Shown in pieces: positions 12,401 through 27,400 of a stretch of DNA of 64,000 nt. Within the stretch, counting starts at the first letter, position 1. Each line of letters starts with the position of its first letter. The notes under the pieces are model-generated. The model was not told where the DNA came from and searched no databases. It worked only from the letters and a program-made list of their open reading frames with translations. The stretch is taken from NCBI GenBank assembly GCA_033239525.1, contig BSYO01000009.1:16203299-16267298 (forward strand). Reading direction: 5' to 3'. Source of the stretch: Nepenthes gracilis. Lineage: Eukaryota; Streptophyta; Magnoliopsida; Caryophyllales; Nepenthaceae. The position numbers and the translations under genes were made by a program.

Positions 12401-15400
12401 GACAAATGAAAGAGGAGAAGAAAGAAAAGAAAAGAAGTAAGAGAGAAAGAAAGGAAGAAAGAAGAACAATGAAAGAAGAAGAACGAAATCTAGGGTTCAA
12501 ATATTATGGAATAATGTATTCAAAATCCCATTCTAGGGTGAGAATAATGTATTCGAAAGTGAGAATATTACCTTCATATTCGACTTTTCTTTCTATTCTA
12601 GGCGATGGAGTCTGAGCAATGACAATTGAAAACTCTAGGCTCTTTGATTCAATAGAATAGAGAATTCGGTTCTATTCTAGGCACTAGAGCCTCTTCGATT
12701 CAACAACTAGGAGATAGAATCTGAGAATTGAAAACCCTAGGCTCTTCGATTTAATAGAATAGAGAAAGAGAATTTGGGGGAATACGAGCGAGTGAGTGGT
12801 GATTTGTGATATGTGGGAAAGGAAGAGTTTTTTAATTTTAATGAATAAAAGACCTACAGTTTTTTAATTTGGATAAAAGCCCTATAGCTTCTTTAATTTA
12901 ACAAATGCTTATAATATTTTAAAAATTATAAAATTATCCAACGTGTCTAAAACGTGTCCGGAGTATGTCCAAACTTGTCGGGACGTATTCGGAGTGTGTC
13001 CAAAACGTGTTGGGATGTGTTCGGATCGTGTCCGAAATGTGTTGGAAAAAAAATAAATTAGCACATTGGGACACATGTCGGACATTAACACGTTAAGCTC
13101 GAGAGAGTGTCCATGCTTCATAGTTCAAAACTTGTTGAGAGAGCTGTCTGTATATTATATCCTATAAATGAGGCCTTACTATTATTATACTAGTGGGAGG
13201 GCCATCATATGACTTTTTTTCTTTATATAGAGTGACATGTCACAATATATACTATCAATCCCATACGAAGGTTCATCTTACAAAAACGAAGGGGAAACTC
13301 TGAAATCAAACATAACTAATGAATCATAGAAAAGCTACAAGATTATTCCCATAACATCAAGGGCAAGATTTGCGCTATGGGAATCTAGCGAAGGGGCATA
13401 GGACTATTCAGATTATAAGGACCCAAGTAGAGAAAGAAAGATAGGACAAGTTCCAAATCAATCATTCCGAAGTCAAAGCTTTGCAAATCAGGAACCAGTA
13501 TGAGCATGACTTAGATTCAATCAGCAATTGTGTTATTCTCTTCCAAGGCTTCCTAAGGTACAAGAAGATAGAAGTTTTTGAAATCATTTGAAGCTACACG
13601 ATGAATTGTAAGGAACCATAGGGCAAACAAGGATGGAAGCCGTGCTAAGAACAATGACAAGGATATTAAGGGAATAGCACCATCAAGGCAATGGTATGAA
13701 GGTGGATGAAGGAAGATGAATACTCATCAAACAAGATAAATAATACCTGAAGGCAAGTGGATACGTAGGGCCGTAATATAACCGAACAAAAGGGAACTAT
13801 GTATATGAAAACATATTAGCAAAACTAATGAGTTCAAAAAATAGGCATGACATTTACTTGCCAATCAAGGGAATTCATGGAATATACTTGCGTTGCTAAT
13901 CTCCATCTTTGTCAATGGACTTCTTCATTTTCTTTCGTCAAAATACGTTAGTCCTCCTTCTCTTCATAGTTGCCAGGATTCCTCCAAACTTGATTTCATA
14001 GTGTAGAGAAGTCACCACAGATACCCAAGATATAAGCAAGCACCTCAAATCATCAATTCAAGACTTTCTATATGCTGGCTGATCACTCTTAGGGTTGATC
14101 AAAGGTCTCAATTAGGACCCTATAATAATCCTTAATATTACTTGATTGGATCCCAGAAATAACATGACATGATTGAGCAATAAAAACTCCCATACAATTC
14201 TGATTGAGGCCTGCTTAACAAAAAAATCAGCACCACAATTTGCACAGGTACCCTTTAGGGCATTCTCTTTAGCAGCAGTGGCGCGGCCATTCTTTAGCAT
14301 GCTCCGCTTGAGCAAAGCTTGAGCACAACTCCAGCTCCTTTCCAAACACAATACCTTTTTTTACTCACATGCAACACTTCATCACATACAAAACGACAAC
14401 TATAAGGTTTCCAATTGTCTCAACAACAATTATAAAGCTTTCTCAACCATATAGATAGGAATTCTTCATCTCCTCCATACGTACACTGCGGTAGCCCCGA
14501 ATTTCAACATGTATCAATAATGTAACCATACCGGCAACCAACATGCTTACAAATTAAGCAATATATCCCACAAACAAGCTTATCTCCAAATATAATGACC
14601 CAAGTATACTCAAAACTTTTCATAAATTGGAGTTGAGGAGGTATATACACTGAACTCCTAAAATGAATTAGGATAAGGTTACCAATTTACCAACCTTTAT
14701 ATCCTCCTCGCTTCTTCCTTCCCTTTCCTCTTATTTTTTCTTTCTTCTCTTCTGCTGCTTGTTGGAGGCGGCTCCTCCTCCTCCTACTCTCTCTCTCTGT
14801 GTGCCGATGAGGCACTCTGCTGATGGCATTTCAAAGTGAAAGCCAAAGCTTTCCCTGGCTTACTTATAAGCCCCTCACCAATTACCCCTTTAATTGAAGC
14901 CAAACTAACATATAACTTCTCACTTTAAATTATTGAAAATTTAGCAGATAATCAAGGCACCCGATAAGATCGATTAACTTATGTGTCATCAAAATACTAA
15001 ACCATTTAATCTTGTAAGCTTCCCAAGTAAGCTAACCTGCTGCTTAGGCAACCTTTTAACATCTTTAGGCCACCCTAAAGGCCTGGATTAGATTATCCAA
15101 TACTTTAGTTTAGATTCATGTGATCTAAAAATATATTAAATTCCAATCGGGCTTAAACCCAAGCTTAGAGATACAATAAATAAATCTTGATAACCCAAAT
15201 ATACAAAACCCTTGTTCAAACCATACCATGGAGGTAACCATTAGGTGATACATCTCGGTATCATGCCCCTCTCTGGATACCGAAAAAACCGATACTAGTA
15301 AAATATTGCGATATTTTGCCGTATCGGTGATATATCACAATTTATCGGTTTTATTGATTTATATTGGACGATATACTGATACGAGCTGGTATATTAGTCG

Positions 15401-18400
15401 ATATATTCTACCAATTTTTTCTTTTAACCCATACAAAACACCACTTAAAAATACTCATGCCCCTATCTCTCTTCACCCACACCACTTCTTAGGAGCAGCA
15501 AAATGCATTAAAGAGAAACAGTATGTATATCAGTCAAACCTCATGTCATTTAGTAGTGAGTGGTCATTCATTTTCTTTATTTGGTTTTGTTTTTATTGTT
15601 TTAATATTTTCTATTGTATTATTTGAAATTAAAATGTTGATTCAATGAGTAAAAATTGTCTAAAACATTTGAAGTATGTAAAATATAATTAAATATAGTT
15701 AAATTTTAGTATTTATCTTAATTTTGAAAGGGTTATGAACAAAGAAAAAATTGTGTTTGATATAGCCGATACCTATATGGCCGTGTTCGATACTAATTTT
15801 TTTTTGTTCATGAACCAAACCATAAACATACCCTGCAATATATTCTTAGCCAAGGTTAATTTTCGAAGCTAACCATACTTTATCCATGCTAATGAATTTT
15901 GAAATATTCAGGTGTTATAGTAACTACCTCTTGAATGTTGTTATTTGATTAGTTAATAGCTAAGCATTTATTGTCATTGTATATGATGCTTATGGCTACT
16001 TCTAATATGGCAGATGATGGAAGAAATATTTATTCATTTGTCAGGATCGAGTTCAGCTTTACCAGCTATGGTTCAGATACTTGCTGATTTTGCTTCTGCT
16101 GATGGTTAATTATCCGCCTTCCTTTCAATTTTTTTTTTATTCTGATCAACTTGGCTATGGTTGTGTATTTAAGTTGTCTTTTTTAAACTGAATAGCATCT
16201 GCTTAATTTAATTGAAGCTTTGCAGTTTGTTCCACGACTTAAAGCTGTACTTTCACGTGTTCTGCCCATTCTTGGAAATGTAAGAGATGTCCACCGGCCA
16301 AATTTTGCTAATGGTATGGGGACTGATCATCCTCAAGAAGATGCTTTTATCATGTGTATATGTTTGTGAAACTTTGTTTTGTAACTTCTGTTCCTTTGCC
16401 TGCATTTATTTGATGATGAAGGTTTGTTGATTTTTATAACCTTAATTAAAGGATGTCTTGGATGGCTTAGTTATGGAAATTATGGTTGTTATGCTCGTGT
16501 TTAGTTCATTTCCAACCATATGCCTGTGTTCTGCATGCTTTTGAGCCTTTAGTAGTTGATTCTTCTTTAAGTAATTACTTGATTTCCATCTTTTCCAATG
16601 AATCAATGATATCTAGGTTGTATTTGTTCGGTGGAATGAAGGAATGGGAATGGCTAGCCTTGATTTCCCTTTCATTCCATCTGATTCCCTCCAAAACATC
16701 TATGATCTCAATGAATTTCACTTGTTATTGCTGCGGTATACCTTTAATATCGACAAACCATAGACCTACTATGTGACGTGCTGTTTTAATTCCGCTTTTC
16801 TTTCCTCTTGGCCTAAGGCAATATCCTTGATAGTCTATCAAACACTCACTTTTAGTTCTTTACTCTGACTCTACTTAAGTCTACCCTTGCCCCTACTATT
16901 GTATGTAACCAATCAGATCACTCACTCTATTGTGCTCTCATATATGGCTCAGTCCATTAGGATTCTCTACATTATAGGCATTTGGAATGGTCAGATATAT
17001 GCGCCCTATCCTTGCTTCTTGGTGAGGATATTTCCATGTTTAAGTCTATGATTTCCTAGTTACAGTGGAGCAACTTTGTTATTGGGCCAAGTGTCACCCT
17101 TCATTTATTTTTATTCCCAAATGAACAATGTACAGTTTTCCAGTGAATTTTGTAAATTATCCAGTGGACATGATTCGGTTTCCTATGGAAGTTCTGTAGT
17201 GAAGTTTCTAGTGGAATACAATTTTCTATTCAAGTTTCTTTTTCCTTGTAAATTTATCCCAATTCATATCAAACATTTTTTATTCCTGACAATTTGGAGC
17301 CTAATGCACTGAGATATCCTTTTTGAATTACGTGCGCTAGTTTTATTGCATCAAGAAGTATTCAGTGTGAACTAAATGATGCAAAATCCAATGCATCAAG
17401 ACAATCTTGAAACAGATTGTTTTCACCAATCTGATAAGAGAACTCATTTTATTAGGTTAGTGAGAATGATAAACCGTTCAATTGGGTAGTTCTTTTCGTG
17501 TGTGTGTGTGTGTGTGTGTGTTTATTATAGCCAGATATTTTCCAACACTCATGGTAAGTTGAGAATTCTTATAGAATCATGCTAGGATGGTTAGACTGTA
17601 GGGATCCTGTTTCAGAATTTGTTGTCTTATTCCCGCTGGCTTGTTACATATTATGATTTTTTTTTTTCTTTTTCAGCCTTTAAGTGTTGGTGTCAGGCTA
17701 CATGGCAATACAATATTGAGTTTCAACCTCATTCAGCGCTTGATGAAGATGTCATGTGAGACAAGATATTGACTTGTATTTAAGATTTGTAAAGTTGTTC
17801 ACGTGGCTGTTGTATTGAAATCAATGCTCCATATGTAATGCAGGTCATTCTTGAATTCTGCTTTTGAGCTTTTATTAAGAGTTTGGGCAACTTCAAGGGA
17901 TTTGAAGGTTTCGTTGGCTAATGTTCTTTATTCATTGTTAACCTTCTCTAATCAACCACCTCATCTTCCTTTTGGGAATGATAACTTTTAGATTGTTATT
18001 TTATTATCCTTAAAAATGTGATCTTCCATTTTGGTTAATCTTCATGTTTTGTGTTCCCTGTATAGATGATGTAATAAAGGGTTCAAAAACTGGAGTGTAG
18101 AATATAACACCAGTACATTTGGAGATGGGAATCAAATTGTGCAGAAACTCTTTCAACATGGTGACTCTCAGGCACATAACCTAAAATACTGTCTCAATAC
18201 CTCTCCCCCGCCTACTGGTAAGAAAGTAAAAGCATAAAATACACCAAGGGATGTCACCTAAAGATGAAAGTTTGTAACCTGAACTTATTCCTTCTAAGTA
18301 AATAAAAAATTATAACCTCATCTCTATTGCCTTAAGAAAGCAGGGATCCTTTAAAGAAGCCAAAGCAAACAAAGCACAAAAAACACTAAAAAACCAGGAC

Positions 18401-21400
18401 AGAAACTTCTCACGGATTACCAAAAGAAGCATTTCTGTTCAAGCCTTTTTATCCTTATCTTTCCTTCCACTTTTGATGGCCTTGTTTTGAAATTTGCTGC
18501 CTTTTAACAGTTAGAAGGATTGCAGATTTCTCCAGACCTCCGGGAAAGCATGAAAAAAATTTGAAGCCTTAACTTTTGTAATCTGAAAAGATTCAAATCC
18601 TCTAAGTTCCTTAATGAGGCCATTGCAATATGGGTGGAAATGAGGTCATTTTACTTCTACACAATGGCAATATTGAGTAGCAGAAGAGGTAGTTTTGAAT
18701 TTTCTGAAGCTCTTTCATGAGGCTACGAGAAAAGATTGATTGGTTATTCTCATATTTTTGGCACTTGAAATGGTAAGACCTGTTAGCCTGGGTTTCAAAA
18801 AGAGCTTCTTTAATCTAGAAGCAGAAGCTGACCTAAAAGGGTTTTTTGACAAATAGCTTTTGGCTGCACGGAAATTGACATGGGCTTATGAAGTGCTTCT
18901 GGATGAAGCTTTAGGTATTGTTTGGCTTGGCTTTACAAATGTGCTCTCTCAGAATTACATTGACATGTTTCTGAAGAAGTTTTGAATTGAAATTTGTCAA
19001 AAAAACCCAGAGCAACTTATAGAGTTGGTCAGATTTTTGGTGAACTTTTTCCGGAAGAAATATTTTGTTGTTAATTTCAGAAGTTGTTTCAGAAGTTGGG
19101 CCAAACAGTTCTGAGTTTGGAGCAGCTTTTCTAATAAATTTGTCAAAAATTGATAATGTGTTCTCTTTGAAAAGTGTATTCAAACAGTATTATTCTATGG
19201 CAATTCTAGAAAAGTTTTATTTAGACAACCATTTTTCATTAGCTCGAGCTAGGTCAAACAAGCCATAAGATTTGGTGCATGGAGTTGAGAAATTCCTTTT
19301 GTAGTAAAAAAAATCTTACTATGACTTCTTTAGGATGGGGAATACATGGGGAAGGTTAAGGCTCCTTCAGATGTGGATTTCCTTTTGAATTATTTGACTT
19401 ATAAGTGTTTGTTACAGGTGCGGATATCCACTGTGGAAGCGTTGGGTGAGATGGTTGGTCTAATAACCCGGGAACAACTTAAAGTGGCCTTGCCTAGACT
19501 TGTCCCAACAATATTGGATTTGTAAGATTTATCTTAGTCGCCTTGAATTGGAGACTGGATGTGCATGGATTTCTTAATTCTTTGTATGCATGCTAATCTT
19601 TGTAATTGGCGCCTAATTGTAATGCCTTTGGAAGTATATTTATCTTTTGACACTTGCTAGAAGGCTACTGTCTCTTGTGCTTGATGTGTACCCTAAATGC
19701 TTGTGTTGTTATGCATTGAGGCCATGCTATGTGGAAGCTAAAACAATCATCCTTGGGGCTATGTTTCCGTGTCAGGTACAAGAAAGACCAAGAAATTGCC
19801 TTTGTTGCTACATGTAGTCTCCATAATCTTCTTAATGCTTCTTTGTTGTCAGAAAGTGGTCCCCCTATGCTTGATTTCGAGGTAATACCTCTTTTGCTCT
19901 TTTCTCCTCTCTGAAAACTTGGATCTCTGTCTTTGTTTTGAAGCCTTTTCATGTGATTGCAATCTCTAACATATGGTTTGTGTATTCTTTCTATATATAT
20001 GTGCATCATAGAAAGAAGTGTTGTCATTTAGTAGGAACATGAGATCACTAATCTTTGACTAATGAGTCTTGGAAGGTGGACCTATCTAACCAGTAGCTTG
20101 GTGCATAAGTCTTCTTACATTGTGTTCGTGGGTTCTGGAGAGGATCAAATTTTGACAACCTTACTCCTTCATCACAAAGATGTCATTTTTGTAATTGAAC
20201 CTGTGACCTCTAGATTAATATGAAGTTTTTGCTGCATTTTGTAAATACCTTTGGGAAGCTTGATCTTGTGAAATTGGTGATGACTACTCTATTTCATGTG
20301 TGGCAGGACCTCACTGTTATTTTATCAACTCTTCTTCCAGTGGTGTGGATCCATAATGACAGCAAAGAACTCTCAAATTTTTCAGTTGGACTAAAGGTTT
20401 TAATTGACTAGTTTTGCTTTCTTTTTAGGAATGCATCTCATCTATTGATCTGGCCCCTTCTCCTTTTTAGGAACACTTGTTTTTTTCTTCCTTTCCCTTT
20501 TCAAGTGATTGCAACCAATTGGTTGACTTCTCTCTTTATGCAAATACCTGTCTTTTAAGTTTCATTATATTATTTCCACTAATTCTGCTGGAGTTTCATG
20601 TTTTGTTTAGTTTTTAGTAGTGGTTTGTCTTGTTATATTTGCTATTTATGCAATAATCTTATGCATGCAACCTTTATCATTATTTTCCCAAAGGAAATAT
20701 ATGCAAATAATATGAAAGATTTGTGGCTGACTTGCCAGTTAGGTTCTGCCTACAAAATCTTAGCTAAGGTGTTGGTGACAAGATTAAGAAAGTGGGGTAA
20801 GCTCATTTTGAAGATTCAGAATGCTTTTATTGAGGCAGGAAAATTCTTGATGTGCCCCTCATGGCATATGATGATGTGGATAGACAAATGAAATTCTGTA
20901 AGACGGCATGGGTTTGCAAGTTTGGCATAGTAAAAGCTTATGATCATGTTAGCTAGAGCATCTTGTTTGTTTCTCAGGACGTAACAAATGGATTGAATGG
21001 AGTAAATGGTGCATTTATAGTTGAGGCATGTATGAAAGATCAGTGAATATGCAAAATATCAATTAATATATATCGGTATTGGGCCCCGATACCTCTATAA
21101 AATTGTAATACATAGCCATATAGTGATATATCGGCTTATATTTGCCCTCATATTTCGATTCGCAAAAAATTGTGCGTCAAATATATTTGATACTGATATT
21201 GCCAATACAATTATGGCTGCAATCTATGCTAATATTTTCATCCATGAGCTGAGGTGATTATTAATGATGAACCTAGAATTTTTTTTGGGCTTCCTCTAGT
21301 TACGGCAAGGCAATCTGCTCTCTCCTTTCTTATTTCTGTTGTTGATGGAAGGTCAAAGTCATTCAATTTGATAATCAATTGAAGGCCATTGTTGGCTTTT

Positions 21401-24400
21401 CAGGCTTGCTAAAGATGAACCTCTCTAAGTTAGAGGTGATGGGTTGTGGATGTGTGGAATGGTGAGCAGTTGGTTATCTTCTTGAGATGCAACAAGGGTG
21501 ATTTTCCTCTTACTATCTGGCACTGCAGAGATAGAAAAAGAAGTTAGATGCAAATGGAAAACCAGAAAGATATGATCACCTAAGAACCTATTATTGAAAA
21601 GTTCAAAAATAAGCTGGATGCGGAAAAAAACAATGTCTTTCCAATGGACAAGTACGCTGATTGTTCTTCCTACCTATTTCGTGTCCTTTTCCAAGTCCTA
21701 TTTTTATTATGAATAGTTGAATACAATCAGAAGCTTGATGAAGCATTTGTTATAGGGTGGTATAGGGATGCTTCTAAATTTCACTTTGTGAGATGGGAAA
21801 TGTTAAGAACCTTAAGAGTATGGGGGTTAGGGCATCAAGAAATTAAGTTTTTAGTATATCTCACTACCATCTAGAAACTTTATGTTCATAAAAGTCTGGA
21901 GACAAGTAACTGCATTAATTTATGGTACTGATTTTTTGATTTGTTGAAATTTTTTTTTATTATCTTTAGCAAGGTTGAGCCATTGGGTTAGAGAAAACAT
22001 TTCTTTTAGTAGTGGTTTAGTTGATGTGGTTAAATTTTAGGAGGATCATTGGTGTGGGAAGATGCCACTGAAAATATATTCTATATGCTGCTTAATTGAA
22101 CAATTGATAAAAATTGGCTGTAGTGGTTTATGTACATTTTGCAGGTGACTGACCTGTTTGGTGCCATTTTGATTAGAAGAGGCACCATAAGGATGGGGCT
22201 TAGGCATTGGTGCAATTGCAATTGTTATCCTTACTCTGTGATCAGAATATTGGCCTGTTACTCATAATTTCAGTTTTTGGAAGCTGGCAAGCTCTGCACA
22301 ATTTTCTGTTTCCTCTTTTTGCTCAATACTGGCTTCAGAGGACCTGATATGTGTTGTATCTAAACTGAAACTGATCTAGAAGTCTAATGTTCCTACCATA
22401 GTCTCTTTCTTGTTGGTGAAGCTGTTTGATGATGCTGTCTTACAGTTGATAATCTTCAAAGGAGGATCTTAAATTTGTTAAAAAAATGCTTTATGTTCAA
22501 AATTCATAATGAAACTATAAGCTGGGCATCTTGGAATGAGCTGGGCCCAATACATTTTTTTGGTTAAATGTGTCTGTTTTTTTTTTTTTTTTGGCATCTT
22601 GGAATGAGCTGGGCCCAATACATTTCAGCGAAGCTTGAAGTAGCCTGTCTGCTGAGGTGTGTGGTTGTTGTGGATATCTGGGCAGATAACTCTTCTATGG
22701 GGTGAGGGTGGAGCCCCTGCAGTACTGTGCAAATCCAATTTTTGTATATTGACCCAATTTGGTTATATGGGTCATGGCATAATTAAGTTGATTTAGGCTG
22801 TTGCCCCATCATTCTATCATGTATTTCAAGATGTTGGGATCATTTTCGGGTGTGATTTGTGGCTTGAGTGTTTGTCTCTAAGATTGTAGTTTGTCTGATT
22901 TATATTCTATTCTTTCCTCCATCAGCGGGGTTTTCCTTCCACATTGAGAGGTTTTCCATGAAATACTTGTGTCTTTCATTTCTATTCTCTTTTTTGATTT
23001 TATCATACAAATTTTGTCCGTTTCCTGGCTTTTGGCGTAACAAACATCATGTTGTCTGGTGGCAAGAAAGTTATGGATATCCTCTTATGGCTATGATAGG
23101 CTTGTGTTGGGTTCAAGCTGGCTCTGTTTGGGATGAGATTGGCTTGAGAGTTGAGAGTGATTATCAGAATGGTAAAGAAAAACACTATTTGTAGATGCAT
23201 TCCTTTTTGTAGTCTTTGTGACTAATTGGAAGAAACAAAAAGTTTTTGAGAATAAGGCAAGCACAGATTTGTGGCCGATGTCTGATTGGCTTAATGTTCT
23301 GTTTTTATGGTGTGGACCACCTATCCTATATTTGCTGTGTGACCTTCAGACTATGTTGGTTTTCTTAAATTCTGATCTTTTATTTTCTTGTAACTGTACT
23401 GTTTGATCCCATTGTGTATCTGATTGTAGAAAATCTTTATCCATGATGAATCATGATGTTATTTTCCTCATTTCGTTGATCATGTTTAAATTGTGATAGT
23501 GGAGACAAGTGAGATGATCCAACAGCAAGTGCTGCTTCTAATGCTTGGCAATTATTTCCCCCCTTCTCATCTCTTTGACAGCTCTGCTCAGCTTAAGATT
23601 CCTATCTTCCCTGTTTCCAGCGGGCATGCTGACAAGTTTCTCTCTTAATCTTCTAAATGGAGTGTTTTCTGCTTAATTCCACCTAAGATGTCACCAACCC
23701 ACATTTCCCTGGAGATTTTCTCTTGATTGAACATGTCTTATATAATTATGTCTGAGCTAGGTGAAGAAAAGGGTGCTCTAGTGTATGAATCTCCCACATC
23801 ATGAGCCTTGGTTTGATGTACACAATTGTAGCTTCTACAAGTGATAAATTAAGAATTTATATATACAACTTTTCTTGGTAGCATCTGAAATTCTAAACTA
23901 ATAATTTGTGACCCTTGGCTGGATAAATTCAGATATGACCTTTTACTGACTATTCCAGTGGTGAAAGAAGGAAAATATAAAGATCATAAAAAGAACCTCA
24001 AACTTTATAAACCTTGTTGATAGAAGTTATATATTTTGGCAGATTTCTTTGCATTTAAGCTAGATAAAGTGAGTGATTGTATGTTTCTTAGCACCTTGAG
24101 TTTTTCAGGAATTACTAACATGAAATGTCAATGCAAGGGAATTGCAGTGAGTTTAGTTCTTGTAGCAGCCAGTCACATGGTTGCTTAAAATATGTCTATA
24201 ATAGTAGTACTAACCAGTCACATGGTTGCTTAAACTAGCCAGTGAGTCTAATATTACAATACTGATCAATCCTTGATAGCATTAAATTTTGCATCATTGG
24301 ATCACAATTGCTAATCTGGGCTGCTCCTTTGATAGCATGAGAAAACCTTGTCCATTGACGAAACAGAAAGTTCATGGAAAAGAGGAAGATGTCCTAAGAA

Positions 24401-27400
24401 AAAGAAAGAAAAATGAAAATTGGAAAGATCATGCAGGCAATGCCTTATAAATTGACTCTGGATATTCTGAATGCTAACCTTGTGAACCCTGTTAGTCCGT
24501 TGCTGATAGGAAGCAGACTCAACAAACCTAGTCCTATGCTCACAATTGGGCAATCTAGGTCTTTCAAATGCTTGTGTATTTTATGACCATTTATTCTGGA
24601 TGAATGGTTAAAGGCTTGTCAGGTCAATAAACATTAGTGGAGTGCCAATCAGCTCTTGTCATTATGTATTTCTGATCTTGGTACCTCTTCGTGGGAGGAT
24701 TGAGGTTGTCAGTAAATTTTCTATCGTGGGAGGTTTGAGGCTTAGTGATTGAGAGAATTTCGAGAATATTTTGCATTTAGAATTTTGTCATCAAAGAAAG
24801 CATCTTTAGGTGGTTGCTTCTATTTTTTTTTTTTTTTTTTTTGTTTTGATAACTGGCTTTATGAAATTAACCTGTCTATTACCATTAGAGTTGGTGTCTA
24901 TAAAATGACAATAATCTAAGACTTCATGCTGATACAAAACTTGATTTCCTTGCATGCTGCCCTTGCTATTTGGCAAACTTCTGTCATATGACAGATTGTC
25001 AGGATCCACTTTGTCTTGTTTGCTTTTGTTTCGTCATTTCTGTTCTTTGGGTTGGGGTGTGGCAGTAGTTTGACACTGTTGCTGCCTCCTTGATTTAATG
25101 ATTGTGCAAAGCAAATATTGGTGAAAGTTCTGGAATCATTGTGCGAAGTCAACTTTGGAATTTCATTTGCAGTATATTGGTGTTATTTTTGTTTTTGACA
25201 ATCACTACTTTCCTGCTCTACCTTAATGTTTCTGATAATGTTTTATGTGGCAGACATATAATGAAGTTCAGCATTGCTTTTTGACTGTCGGCATGGTATA
25301 CGCTGAAGAATTGTTTGTATTCCTGTTAAATGTGAGTACACTCTGCACCTTATTGGTGTCCTGAAATGTCATGCATGTGCTAACATTATGCGACAAATAC
25401 TTCTTTTCTTTCTCTTATGTGATTTCTGAACCAGGGCAGTTCTGATGTAAAAGTTAGTTGTTTGTAGCTATCTCTATCGGCACTGTTAGAATATTCGTTA
25501 GAATATAGTCTTAGAGTATGTTGAGGAATATTCCTTTGTAAGTAGTTTAGTACTTTTATCTCATCTCTTCTTATTTTATAATTTCACATGGTATTAGAGA
25601 GGATTACTCTAAACTCTATCTGCTGTTGCAGCCACTAGTGAATTTTTTTTGGTTGAAGATGCACCTCTTGTCCATGAATCAAGGACCAAAAGTAGTTTCT
25701 CCTTTTGTCCACATTCAGTGCGTTAATTCCACGACATATACTTTTCACAGCAAACCCTTACTTTTTGGGTTGATTCTTCAATTCTCTTTATGCTAGTGCA
25801 TTTGATATATTGTTTCTTCGTGTTGATGGATGATTTGCTGTCCCTTTGTGACTGTTGGTGTTGTCTATGCTCTAGAAAGAGATGAGAGGAGTTCTTAAGA
25901 TTTTCTTGGAGAATGTGATTCATGTGCTGTGACCTATGTGGAGCACGCAAGGAGGAAGGCTGTCACTGCCATGCATTTTGCCTATGCTCTGAAGAGTCAG
26001 AGCAGGACTCTCTATGGCTTTGGCTGTTGAGCTTTTTAGGGTTTGCCAAAATTGTCCAGTAATCTATTTTTGTGTCCTCTTTTCTTTGTAATAAATTTAG
26101 GGTTAATTTGGTGTTTGGCTGTGGGCTATTCTGATATTGGTACTACCATGCATTTTGCCTATGCTTTGAAGAGTCAGAGCAGGATGCTATGGCTTTGGCT
26201 GTTGAGCTTTTTAGGGTTTGCCAAAATTGTCCAGTAATCTTTTTTATGTCCTCTTTTCTTTGTAATAAATTTAGGGTTAATTTGGTGTTTGGCTGTGGGC
26301 TATTCTGATATTGGTACTTCTGTTATTGTCCCTCCTGGTTTTCTTAGTGTGTTTTTATTTTCTTTGTTTTTTATCTCATGGTACCCAAAATATGTGCTGA
26401 TTATTACATAAGAGGTCTGCTACAACTCCTAATCACGTTTTTATTACTTCTGTTCAATTTGGTAACCACATCATATGTCTCTCGGCATCCTCTTGGGTTT
26501 GGGTCATTGATTTCTTTGCCTCTGATCACTTGAGTAGGTTCACAGGTATTTTGTCTAAGGATTGACTCTATCCACTATTACTGATGTTATTTTAGCCAAT
26601 GGCTTATTTGCTAAAGTTAAGGATGTTGGTTTTGCTTTTTTGACACGAACTTTATGTCTCTGATCAGTTTTTTACTTGCTAAAATTTTTATTTAATCTAC
26701 TATCAATTAGTAAGCTTACTTAACAATATAATTGCTCTATAGCATTCTTTTTTACTCATTTTGAGTTTCAGGATTTTACTATAAATAGAGCTATTGGTAG
26801 AGATTGTTGTGACCCAGGAGATCTCTATTTGTTCAATGCTAAACTAAAATCTATTATCAGTTCTTGTATCACCTTTGCACCTCTTAATCTTCACTGTAGA
26901 TTAAGTCATTCATCTCTTTCTAGTTTGAAAAAGTTATATCCGATTTTGACACTTGTTATTGATTTGTTTTGTAAGTTATGTTTGTTAGGCACCATCGTAA
27001 ATCATAAACTTCTCAAGTAGATCCATGTGCCTTTTCTTCTATTTTTTAGTGGACTCGGATATTTGGGGACCATGTTTAGCTTTGTCCAGGGTGAGATTTT
27101 GATACTTTGTCACCTTTGTTGATGACTTTTAACAAGTTACTTGGCTATACTAAAACTTTTTCTGAGTTTGCTCCATCTTCTCTATGTTACTTGCTAAATT
27201 TAAATCCCAATTTTCTAATGCTATAGGTACTTTACAGAGTAACAATGGTCGTAAATATTTTTCTGCTTTTTATTTGTTATTCCTCTCCCAACATGAGATT
27301 CTTCATTGGTTATCTTATCCTAATACACCTTAGAAAAATGGAGTGATTGAGAGGAAGAATAGACACTTGATGGAGTTTGTTAGAGCTCTCTTATTCCAAA

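Noticed and set aside
12285..12500. Ile-rich minus-strand frame
   Set aside because: Translation of the (AAT)n microsatellite.
12335..12775. CRISPR-like or regularly spaced array
   Set aside because: The repeats are microsatellite and diverged tandem units without uniform spacers, in a plant nuclear context.
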